From: Hysterangium stoloniferum
Lineage: Eukaryota; Basidiomycota; Agaricomycetes; Hysterangiales; Hysterangiaceae
Direction of reading: 5' to 3'
Assembly: GCA_015178975.1 (NCBI GenBank)
Contig: WHVD01000001.1
Coordinates: forward strand, 2,356,001-2,420,000
Length of the DNA stretch: 64,000 bases
Position 1 is the stretch's first letter; every line of letters begins with the position of its first letter. The notes beneath the pieces are model-generated. The model had not been told where the DNA came from, did not search any database, and saw only the letters and a list, made by a program, of their open reading frames with translations. Shown here in pieces: positions 46,761 to 57,219 of the stretch. The position numbers were made by a program, and so were the translations under genes.

Positions 46761-48990
46761 CGTCTAAGGGGGATTAGCCATTGATCGTCTTTCTTCAGTT
46801 AGTAATATCGCTGCATCCACCTTCTTCCTCTTTATCGCATGTAGTCCCACATAATATTAAATAATACATTGTAGTTACATAGGCTGTGTTGCCTTTACTT
46901 GCCCTCCCTGTGGACATCCCAAATTCTCCCTCGCCTGGATAATGTAATCCATCAACATCATCATAGAATCATTGCACTGTGTTGAATCTTTGGAAAGAGC
47001 TCCGCATGCAAAATGTCATGGACTCTGAGGGTAACCATATATATCTGTTGCGCGCCGCTGCTACTCAAAGAAACCCTCGTACCCCCAAATCATTCTTGAC
47101 ATTTATTCCCACAGGTTAGAAAATAATATCCCATCGATCCTTCTCTGTTCCAAATCCTGCATGTTGCAGTGGCGCCTTATCGTGAGACGTTCATTATTAT
47201 GTTCACAGCAAACATATATGTATTGCATGTATGCGTGTATACGTGCAGTTACTCATTATATAACGTACATCCCACATCCTCCATCATAGCTATCTACTCC
47301 ACAGACGGTTGAGGCCCACTATCACTTGCCGGCGCAACTGTCGACTGCACCGAAGGGTTATTGCTGCCTGTAATGACAAAAGAAAGACGGGCGGTGTCTA
47401 ATATTATCAATGACACACCCGGAACTTCTACATGTCCAATCAACCACAACAACCGCCTTCCCGGTAGCAAATAATGCCTTCCGACAATGACCGGTAGGGA
47501 ATGGCTGCGAACGGGGCGGCATTGAAGATTGGGAGGGAGGGGGCTTTTGAAACGGGAGAGGCCGGAGTTAAGCCAGGCAATGCAAGGCGCGAGGAGCTGT
47601 TGGGTGCAGGTACAGGCCTAGGTGAGAAAGGATCGGGGATAGTATATGTGGAAGGCTGGAAGTGTGCATATTGACTGGAGGGTGGATGTCATGTCGCCAT
47701 TGTTTCCCAGATTCCTGAGTCCTGTCAATCCTTGAGAGAAGACAGGCTCGAGCCCATGGGGCGAGTATGACGTACCTGAGGATGACTCGATTCTTCAAGG
47801 AAGGGCTTCCCTCCTTGTCCATGACACACGTTGAAGAGAGAATAACCACCGCTGACCACGTTTTGTAGGCACCCACCTCACGTGCAGAAAATTCGTCGCA
47901 TGTACAACAAAGATGTGAGGGAAAGCCGCAACACGTGCACGTCTGGAAACACATCCACGATTTAGTCGGTATCAGCCTATAGTACTGAGACGACACTATG
48001 AAAGACTCACGTCTGCGGTGAAACCCCTACCTCGCACCGCGGGCACGCAGCTTTTCCCGGGCATACAATACCTCTCTAAACCGGGATCGGGTACCCACGC
48101 TCAAATGATCATGCTCGTCCACACGATAGCGCAAACCTCCTTGCACTACATACACTGCGACTCTTCCTCCACCTCAAAGCAGAAGATGACAGTAGGCTCC
48201 GGCTCCGGGACGTGTTTTTAACTTGCTGACGCAGGACTTTAAGAATATATATGCGAAGAACTCTTGCACGTCTTGCTGTTTCGTCATCGATATGTCCTCG
48301 TGGACTCTTCCGATGAGGTATTTGAACATAGTATGGTGGGTTTGGATGGGTTCTTGGAATACAGGCAGTGGCGTCGGGGATGAACGAGGGGATCACCGTC
48401 GATGGCATTGGGTCCGCGGCCGCACCAGCACTTCTACGAGGGTAGCACGCCGGCGGTGTGAGATGGGAAATGGCTGCGAGGGTGCGATAGCCAGCCTGAA
48501 CGGATTCGGTCTGCGATTTTGCGCATCTGAAAGTCAAAACAGGATATGGGGAGCTCTTCGGTGCAGGAACAGGCGCGGGTGAGAAAGGATCAGGGATGGT
48601 ATGTGCGGAAGGCTGGAAGTGTGAGTATCGATGTTCATGGCATGTAGCAGCTGTTTCCGAGATTGGGCAGTCCGTCAGTCTTGCAGGGGAGACAGGCTCG
48701 AAAACATTACAAGAGTATGACGGACCTGAGGATGATTCGACTCGTCAAGACATGACCTCGTTCCTTGTCCATGACAAGCCCAATATCTTACTGTCGGCAT
48801 ACACTCATAATTGTCCTTCTCCGTGTCCTCGACAGTAGCAAGGTTCTTAAGCGGCGGTCCGCTACTGTTCTATCACCAACGCCACCAACTCAATCATCAA
48901 AACTTCCCTGCTCATACTCGGCTGCTCACAGAAGAAAAAAAAACACCCTACTCACTGGTTCCAGTATGCTCTTCAGATACACGGATACCC
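46761..48990 (-). pseudogene. W3: cassette spacer with USP-like remnant
   Basis: 46761-47400 is the X-side spacer, matching 26380-27090. 47400-48990 matches W2 and W1. A decayed USP-like exon lies at about 48250-48400 (minus). A conserved stretch at 47690-47830 includes GAAGACAGGCTCGAGCCCA. No frame is preserved among copies, so I regard this as non-coding or pseudogenic. Confidence 0.4.
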
Positions 48991-49446
48991 AAGCATCCCA
49001 TAATGCAGCTACACATGCATCCGCGTCACATCCTTCCCCTCACACACTCTATCCAAGCACGGGATACACACGTCGATGCCTTCAAGTAGATCCTATTAGA
49101 ATGCGTGGGTAGGGCGTAAGCATAATAAGTGAAATCTCATTTCCATTGGAAGAAAGGAGGACATACTTCTTTGTTAACGCATTGGGTTGTACCTTCTCTT
49201 TGAAAAGATTCTGAAAGACGAGGACTGGGAATGCGAGAAAGTCTGGAAGGAAGAATGAGTGTAAGACGCAGGACGCCAGCACATGTTACGCGATGTCACA
49301 CAGTTACGGCGAAGAACTACTTTTTTTGTAGTTATTTTTGAAAATTAACATTCACATATTCTTACATCTTCTGTTCACAATTGAATTATGGGAAGAGCGC
49401 CAGAGCTCCAGTAAATAAAGGGCTTTTGTATCACAGAATGATATAG
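48991..49446. repeat. 3' flanking segment of cassette, copy 4
   Basis: Counterpart of 1-450, near-identical at its start (ATGCAGCTACACATGCATCC versus ATGCAGCTGCACATGCATCC). No gene. Confidence 0.65.
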
Positions 49447-52184
49447 CTAGACTTGACGGGAAAATGTTCGATGGGTGTTGTCGTGTCCGAGTTTAATCCT
49501 CCTCCCATATGCACCTAGGTAGCTGAAAGTACCCTACAAACCTTATTCAAAAAGTTAATAGTATTAAATAAGGACAACATCGACGCTTACGGGTCTCGCT
49601 GAAATACCGTGTCCGGCCACACAGGGTCATTTATCCAACTGGGCTCCGCATCATAAGAAGCACGCAACTGCACATTCAGGACAGGTCTACCCGAGGGTCC
49701 AGAAATATAACGTGGGGAAGTAGGCTCAAACAGGAATATAGTACACGGTTCCACATCTCCGGAGTGACTAAATTACTCTGTCAGGCTCTGACATGGATGA
49801 AGGGGGAAGTGAAACTAACAAATTCTGAGGCATTTCCATAACGACGTGTGTCTCCCATTCGTTTACTGTTGCCACAAAGGGGTCAGTATCATTTCAAAAA
49901 GACTTTTGTGCTTACTGATCATCAACTCGTGTGGAAGGACACCCTTGATCCCATTTTCCTCTATGTAAAGTGGTGCGTATGCTCTCCACGCTTTCTGCAC
50001 TTCAGAAGACGGGCCTAAGTCTGCGATATTGACAATGGGCCGGCAGAAATCTTCGATGGTGCCTTCGCCAATATCATAGGTATATCTACGGGGCAGAAAA
50101 CTGAGCAACGATCGGGTCAGTGTGCTAGCTCTGAAAATACCTTCTCATTGGTTTTCCACCTCGTATTGTTACACTCTCACGCTCGTCTAAATCTGTAAAC
50201 TCATCCTCGTGGAGGTAAACCCCAACCTCGACTGAGGGTTCCATACCGAGGGTTTCAGAGAACCACTCATGTAGATTCCCATACACTACAAAATTGCCAG
50301 TAACTTTATCCCGATAGCCCACGTCCCACAAAGCGATGGACCACAGATCTCCATCCTGGATGAGGCTCATAATTGGTGCCAGAAACTCGGAGTCCAGTAG
50401 TTGATTGGCCAATTGATGAATGGTGTGCGAGCTTCGAAGTCGTTGATCCATTAAAGCCGTGTCGAGATATGATGAATCCACGTTGTACATGAATAAGTCT
50501 ACGATGGAGTCGGGTGACGATGGATTGATCCTAGAGTAACCGGTATAAACACCGGGAAGCTGTCTCCCATGGTTCCATGGGGGGGCAGGGCCCAGTGTTC
50601 CGGTGTACACAAGCTTCAGATGACGGCGATTGGCAGGACAGTCTGTGACAGTCACAATTGAATCACCGGGATGTAAAAACTGAATAGACAACGTTATCAT
50701 CGACATTTGATGTCAGTGGAATTAACGAACGAGCGACTGCATGTCAATTTCGTTGTTTGAACAGAAATCAACTAATTCCTAATGTCACATTGTCACATCA
50801 GCATTTGCGGGTGAGAAGGGATTCAAGTACGTCACATTGTAAGAATCCCTCTAAAGTATATCGCGTCAGCTTATAAATATCGCGAGTAATTTCATTCACC
50901 ATCTCCCAAAGTCCCAAAATGGTTTCTCTCACACTGGATGATCTAGTGCGTTTGAGCCATTTGCATGCGTCCTCTGGTTCAGTGCCTGGATTACGGAAAA
51001 CTTGGAAAAGTACATTGTCTTGTGAATTACTGTAGCCCAAGAACGGAGCAATGCTAGGGTTCCTGAACATGAATGTGATTGGACTACTTGGATTATTTAT
51101 TCTGATGTGTTGCGTTCTTACCATACGTCTTGATAGGAAGTGAGGTCGCGTTGGAACTATATCAAAAGTGGGATATGTTGCAAATAGTTTCTGAAACCCA
51201 AAGCAGCCAAAACGGGACTCGTACCTGTTTGCGTCTCAAATCCCACGTGGGTCTTCCCCCTTCGTACATTTTGACCAATACCGGCTTACCGTCACTTTCA
51301 GTCTTCGCTTCACAAAGTGTGACACTCCATCGCAAGGTGACCCCATGATTTCCTGCCTTTTCATAGTCATAATCATTGTGGTTCGCGACCGATAAGGTGC
51401 GTAACAGTTGCAAGTCCCTTCGATCGATCAAATACTGCCTCATTATGATAAACCCACGGACATGATCTTTGAGATGACAGAACGGGCGTACGCGTTCACT
51501 AATATCATTTCTTCCTCTGCCCGTGACCGACGAAAACGAATCAAGGATGATATCGTCCATTCTGGTATCATCGACGGCTACGAGTTGAGCAACGGCTAAT
51601 GAAGTACCCAGCGAAAATACATCTAAGAGCCAATATGGATAACACACGACTCTGAGTGTCACTTTCAGCACGCACCATTGCCTCTTTCTCCGCTTCTTCC
51701 AATCGCCTTTCCAGTTTGCTGATAGACTTATCTCGTTGTCGCATGCAAGACACGTCGTGTGCTTTAAGACCTTTTCTTGGTGTGTATGACCGTGCAAGCG
51801 CAAGAACATCCTCAAATGCACTAAAACAATCGATCTATTCGTCAAGTACGGTCACCCAGTGAATTTCAAGTTCTCACTTCTGATAATCGTCCAATATCGT
51901 TTTGAAATCGTCCGGGATATTCTCCCACTTCCCCCCCAGCTGATCGTGGAAAGCGACAAGGCGACGTCCAGTGGTTCGGACAAGGTTATTCAATCTCTCG
52001 TTTTGCTCCCCGCTTGCCTAGTGATTGTGAATCATGATCCACATCAGCTCTTAAACTGGTGTTGATGCAGACGACCTACCTTTATAACGTTCATAATCTC
52101 CAAAACCAGGGTCGCTGCACTTTTTAAGCCAGGCAATGGAACGGCATCGCCAGCGACTTTGACAACAATGGCTGCAATGTCCAT
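49447..52184 (-). CDS. Y4: best-preserved MLKL-type helical plus kinase-like gene, 11-exon model
   Basis: Exons (minus order): 52080-52184, 51878-52017, 51648-51820, 51492-51595, 51225-51434, 51122-51156, 50831-51062, 50141-50706, 49916-50085, 49591-49756, 49447-49522. Lengths sum to 1977 bp and phase closes at every junction (about 658 aa). Most introns are 55-70 bp with GT-AG ends. Residues 1-140 are helical: VVKVAGDAVPLPGLKSAA, then charged KSISKLERRLEEAEKEAM. This resembles the MLKL-type N-terminal domain of fungal death-associated proteins. Residues 175-330 look like a kinase N-lobe: VLVKMYEG, FQRDLTSYQDV, NPSIAPFLGYSNSQDN. No HRD or DFG motif is seen. The C-terminal half (about 330 aa) is unrecognised. 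The acceptor before exon 8 reads CATCAA where Y1-Y3 have CATCAG, so this copy may be mis-spliced. Confidence 0.65.
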
Positions 52185-52460
52185 GAGCAATGGTCGATGA
52201 TCTTAGTAGAAAGCTGCTCTTTAGCACGTCGAGGCGCTGTATTTGCTATTAGCTGTGCCCTGAGAATAGAGCGCCAGACCGGTAGGGAAAATGCAGTGTT
52301 CATCCGACACACGTAGATTCAAAGGCGGTAATCACGATGTAGACTTTATCCGTAGTAGAACTGCTGGAATATATTGGATTAGATGGATTATTCGTCATAA
52401 AAGAAAAGCCGCAGATCTTATCAATGATTTATCGAGTAGAATCAAAAGCACCATGATGTG
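52185..52460. other. Spacer between Y4 start and gene Z; probable Y4 promoter region
   Basis: 276 bp between the Y4 start codon and the Z stop codon. The Y4-proximal part is shared with the region upstream of Y3 (33576-33770), including GTTGCTC/AGCTGCTCTTTAGCACGTCGA. No clear TATA box or other site was identified. Confidence 0.4.
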
Positions 52461-53274
52461 CTAACTGACATATGGCGTTGTAACGATAGGACACTTGTGC
52501 CTTGGGTAATAATTAATAAAATGGATGGTATGGAACTTCGGATATTTTTTCAACTCTTTCAATACTGGATATGACTTCAGCTTAAGTTTTGCTGTGAAAT
52601 ATCCCAATGCTCGAGGTATCAGTTCACTAATATTACTCTTACATATTTGCAGTGGTGCGATCTGGTTGAGCTCCCGTGTCCAAACAGACTTCTCCGGCGT
52701 GGTATTGCACAGCGAGTTCAAGGCTGAAGGAGCAAATTGGTTGTACTGAAAATTCAGTGTTGACGGAACACGCCAATCGTTTGGGGGAACCAGTCCTGAT
52801 AAATCAGGAGGGTAAACGAACTGGGGACGAGTGTCGCCAGTATCGAAGGTAGGGGCACCCAGCGGATACCTTTCATCAGGTGGTCCTTGTAAAAAAAACC
52901 ATTGGGCAGGGATCCTCTTTCCCCAATGCATTCCGAGCTCCACTGTGCATGCCGGGAAAATGATTAAAATCGGGGTGTGCAGCATGGCTACAGGACCATT
53001 GAGGAGATAGGCCCTGCCTAAAAAATTTAGCAAAATGAGAATTAATGAGCATGCTGCGCAACATCAACACAACTAACTCACAGGTAATATGAGTCGTAAG
53101 GAGAAAATCTCTGGTTAGGATAAGTGGCGTCTTCCCTAAAAAATGGACACGTTAGAAGGGTAGTGGAAATATCACATGAAGAAAACACGAAATGTCGTCA
53201 AATAGAGCGTACATTATTGTGAAATTGAGATGAGAATAACTGTCGATTCTAAGTTGTAGTTGACGAGTGGGCAT
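52461..53274 (-). CDS. Gene Z: hypothetical protein, 3 exons, about 222 aa
   Basis: Model: 53213-53274, 53082-53135, 52461-53013; total 669 bp, phase closes. Donors are GTACGC and GTGAGT; acceptors are TTTTTTAG and TTAGGCAG. The start is MPTRQLQLRIDSYSH and the end PIVTTPYVS. Exon 3 is proline- and aromatic-rich (LGAPTFDTGDTRPQFVYPP). No signal peptide or membrane segment is evident, and I do not recognise the family. Part of it recurs beside Y1 (2257-2446), so it duplicates along with the cassette. It is divergent from gene P, with about 200 bp between starts. Confidence 0.45.
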
Positions 53275-53473
53275 GGTCCGAGGTAAGTTTTCGGTTGATG
53301 CGATGTCTTTCAATTATCCCCATCTAATGCACGATTATGTCATAGCTATGGCCAGCCTGTTCCTTCAGGCCTCAACTTACCCTGCTACCAACATTTTCAT
53401 ACTAGCGAAGACAGGTCCCGAATGTGGTTAAGGAACACAGAGGGACCGATTTCAGCTCTACTGCCAGGGATTA

Positions 53474-53995
53474 ATGAACATAGTTACTAGAGGTACGTTC
53501 TGCACAGATACAACATTTACAAGATCTAACGCTCGATTATTTTATAGCAATACCCTGGACTCATGGATATCCCATTCCCCCAACACGAGCTCCTCTTCGA
53601 GGTGGAATGCGACGGCAGACTACGGATCGTGAGTTCGAGGGTTCTAGTTATCGTTATTGTATTTAACCTACTTATTACACCCGTAGCTTCCCGCAGGGCA
53701 CACGGATGCATTCTGACGAATCTCATTCCTCACAGTGGGATCCATCCCCGGATCCCATGGTGCTTCTAAGTGGTCGGGGGTACCGTCCAACATGTTTCCA
53801 ATGGGGATACCGCGGCCTCAATGCAATACGAGCATGCCCTCATATTCTTCACTTGGTGGATGGAATAGCGGGTATGTGAGATCTGATTTTAACTCAAAGA
53901 ACCGCTGATGGTGCAGCTTAAATTTAGATTTTTCAATTCTACAACTACTATGTCAGCTACCGCCAGGCCGTCTGATTCATCCTCCATATGCATGA
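53474..53995 (+). CDS. Gene P: hypothetical small protein, 3 exons, about 135 aa
   Basis: Model: 53474-53628, 53687-53871, 53928-53995; total 408 bp, phase closes. Introns of 58 and 56 bp have donors GTGAGT and GTATGT and acceptors CCCGTAG and ATTTAG. Exon 1 starts MNIVTRGTFCTDTTF. Exon 2 includes SQWDPSPDPMVLLSGRGY and NAIRACPHILHLVDGIAG. The product has no recognised domain. A minus-strand open frame at 53889-54305 overlaps the end, so the strand is not certain. No second copy was seen in the window. Confidence 0.4.
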
Positions 53996-56700
53996 ATCCA
54001 TGGAGTAAGACCGCTGCTGCTCCCGACTTTACACAAACAGGCCATTCTGTCAGGTACGTTGTCTTTGACTGGAGCTTCACGATAAATATGCTGATACTTG
54101 TGGTGTAGTTTGATGTCATTTCCAACTCATTCACAGGAAGTGTCAAGAGAACAGGTACCAAACTGGCCATCGGGGGTCGCTTGGGTTGACGGGGCGCATA
54201 CGTATGGATTATTTTATTCATTGTTGACAAAAAAATTACTAATAAAATACAAACTAAGGCGCGCACCCACCAACCCGATTTGTTACAACTTTGGTTCTGA
54301 ACCACGGACAGAAAGTAAAAGCTTTACTGTCTGCGGATACCGGAGCCCCAATAACGAGCGAGTCCGTGGGCATCCGCCTGCTAACGCTTTTATTTTTATA
54401 CCACATGGGTCAAAACCGCAACAGAAACCAAAGGCACGCAATAATATGTGATCGATGGACAAGTCGGCCGCGACCCACGCCAACATTGGCTGTATCGCAG
54501 TCGCAAGCTTCGGAAACGAAGGTTTGGGCACGTGTGATCGTAAATCTTTTCCATAACTCCAAAGATGAAATTTCATTGGATAGATGGTTATATTTATTGT
54601 CCAACATCGCGATTTCGGACGAGAAAGAAGGCACCCAATGCTGCAAAATTGGCTGCCGTGGGACATCCAATGTGTCGATCTTTTGTGGTCCGCTTGATAA
54701 GGCCAGACGTAGTCCAAAAGCATTTCTAAATCTATTCGATTATCAGTCATGTAACACAAGTACGTGGCTTCTCGTGAGGGCCTCCGTTATTTGGCGACCG
54801 TGTCAAATTCAAGTTGACTTGCGATTGTTTTCAATTGTTTCACTGGAAGATTAAGAACTATGTTTCAAGTTGCTGTCAACTATCTCATCCCTAGATTTTT
54901 TAAACCATCTCCTTTAGGCAACTTTCACTTCCATACTTCCATGGATTAATCACCGATTGAGTTCAAATAGTTTTTCATTCCGTTTGCTAGAAGTTTTGAG
55001 ATTGAGCTACATTATGTCGACTACGCGTTCTGGACGACCTTACCCTACAGCTGCCTTGTTCTCCCGATCCACATCGTGGATATCTTTGTACTTGTACGAA
55101 TCTAGATCTCATGCGTAGATCATCAACGTTCTTGAAATACTTCGCTTTTTCTAGGGCTCAACGTCATTTTGAAAATTAAAAGAATTCATGTGCAACAAAC
55201 ATGAGCAGCAATGAAGTTACATGTCAGGACTCAAATGCATTTTATGTAAATGTCATTCACAAAGTAATGTTTACTTACTCAAGGAGCCAATTAATCAACC
55301 AGATTGTATTGTATTATAGATATGCTTCTCTAGGTGAATCACCCTCATTGCAGAATTAACAGGGTTGAATTAGTGGGTGATATGCATTTATAAAGTCTCC
55401 CATTTCCAATCTCCCTGTGTTTGCAATCCTCCACAAATGCATCCCCATATCAATTTCAAAATGTGATATAGATTAATACTCATACTTTCATATACATAGC
55501 ATGGGCCAGAATTTAGTGAAGGCAGTGAACCAGACACTCAAGAATCTCATATTTTCTCTCTAAATAGACCAAAACCCTGACCAGCTCAGAAGCACAAAGC
55601 AGAGGGAATGTGTGAGGAAACTTTGTTTGAGACCCAGTCTGAAGGAATACTCAGAAAACAACCCAGGTTGAATTATAAAGAGACTTAAAGGTATAAAATA
55701 TTTTAATGCAAATAAACAGAGTTTCTGACAAATGAATGGCTTATTTCCAAGGTTACTAACCCTTTTTTCATGTTGACAACAAATATAGACCAATTATGAT
55801 ATTGATCATAGTGAATGTAGTCATTGGTAAAACCCTGAGCTGCCTCCTCATTGCCATCACTAGTGTGTCCACAGTGAAATGACATTGGAAATAGTAGAGT
55901 CCATATTCTTTTATTTCATACTCTTGGAATGAATGTGATATTCCTGAACCAGAGGAGACTGAATATCAGGTATTTCACTATCAATTTCAAAATCTGATGC
56001 TCATACTTTCATATAATATGGGTTGAACCAGACACTTAAAAATCTCACATTTGCCTCTAAATAGACCAAAATTCTGATTAGCTCAGAAGTACGAAGCAGA
56101 GTGAATGGGTGAGGAAACTATGTTTCAGAGGCAGCCTAAAAGAATACTCAGAAAATGACCCAGGGTGAATTATGAAAAGACATAGAGGTAAGGTAATTCT
56201 TAACCCGAACCCTAACCCTAACCCTTAATAACAAGGTTTTTTGTATGTAATATTCACTGTAAAGATATAACACAATATACAGCATTTTACACATAGTTTT
56301 TGACATTTTTTAGAGCCTCTCATCCACAAGTACAGTTGTTTCAGTGTCCCAGCACATCCTAATTAGGAAGGTAATTGCCGCAACATGCAAGTTTTTCATG
56401 TAAATCTAGAACTCATGTCATTTAGAAGTTACATTTTATTATTTAAGACTTTAATAAGTTTATTTGAGAATTAATACCACTCAAGGAAGGACTAACAATA
56501 AGTATGTGCCAATTAAAGTGGTGCACAAGGTATATTTCAACAGGAAAATGTATACACTAGATGTAACAGTTCTCATGTTTTGATGATATAATGTCATATA
56601 TTATTTTATTTTGGTGATTTTCAATACAAAATTGATGAAGTATCTACTGATTTTGAAAAAAGAAACATGTTGTGGCACTTGCATGGCAGTGCGACACCCT
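53996..56700. other. No confident gene; AT-rich with a spaced direct repeat
   Basis: 53996-54860 has overlapping open frames on both strands (e.g. 54291-54854 plus, 54283-54759 minus). None has family features or splice support that I could defend. 54860-56700 is AT-rich. About 55455-55690 and 55981-56195 are diverged direct repeats sharing TCATACTTTCATATA, CTAAATAGACCAAAA and GAATACTCAGAAAA. A telomere-like run lies at 56202-56227. Confidence 0.55.
56202..56227. repeat. Short interstitial telomere-like repeat
   Basis: AACCCGAACCCTAACCCTAA and following ACCCTTA: about four CCCTAA-type hexamers (TTAGGG on the other strand), the telomere repeat of most filamentous fungi. It sits at the right end of the second direct repeat. 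Too short to tell a healed break from chance or a retroelement tail. Confidence 0.6.
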
Positions 56701-56702
56701 GC

Positions 56703-57190
56703 ACGGCACTTTCCTATAGCTAGACGTGACGGGAAAATGTTCAATGGGTGTGATCGTGGTCCGAGTTTAATCCTCCTCCCATATGCACTAGGTAGTTGAA
56801 AATAACGTATCCACCTTATTCAAGAAGTTAATATACTAAATAAGGACAACATTGACCCTCATGGGTCTGGCTCAAATACAGTGTCCAGCCACACAGGTCA
56901 TTTATCCAACTGGGCTCCGCATCATAAGAAGTGCACAATTGCACATCTGGGACAGGTTCCCCCGAGAGGCCAGAAATATAACATGGAGAAGTATGTTCAA
57001 ATAAGAATATGGTATGCAGTCCCACATCACCAGAGTGACTAAATTACTCTGTTAGGCTCACCCCCATTTCTAGTTTGCTTTTAGCCTGCGGTGCTGAGCG
57101 TTTTTCTGCTTACATTGATGAAGGGGGAAATGAAACAAACAATTTCTGAGGCATTTCCATGACTACTCTTGTCCCCCAGGAGAGTGCTGT
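56703..57190 (-). pseudogene. Y5: C-terminal fragment of gene family Y
   Basis: Matches the last two exons of Y: stop codon at 56720-56722, then PSWIND-coding and SYDAEP-coding sequence to about 57030. About 60 bp of unrelated sequence (57060-57115) follows, then more intron-like cassette sequence to 57190. CG positions of other copies are often TG or CA here. Only about 500 bp of the gene remain. Confidence 0.6.
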
Positions 57191-57219
57191 TGTCAACATG
57201 GGTTCAATATCAATTCCAA

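Noticed and set aside
451..52184. The X-W-Y cassette as a Helitron carrying gene fragments
   Set aside because: No shared TC start, CTRR end with hairpin, or precise common boundaries among copies were found; constant orientation and adjacency favour tandem duplication. Not fully excluded.
53889..54305. Minus-strand open frame overlapping gene P as the real gene
   Set aside because: Gene P has consensus introns whose phases close; this frame has only openness in its favour. It is kept as an alternative, not called.
54283..54854. Overlapping open frames on both strands as genes
   Set aside because: No family motifs, no conserved splice sites and no duplicate copy to confirm either strand.
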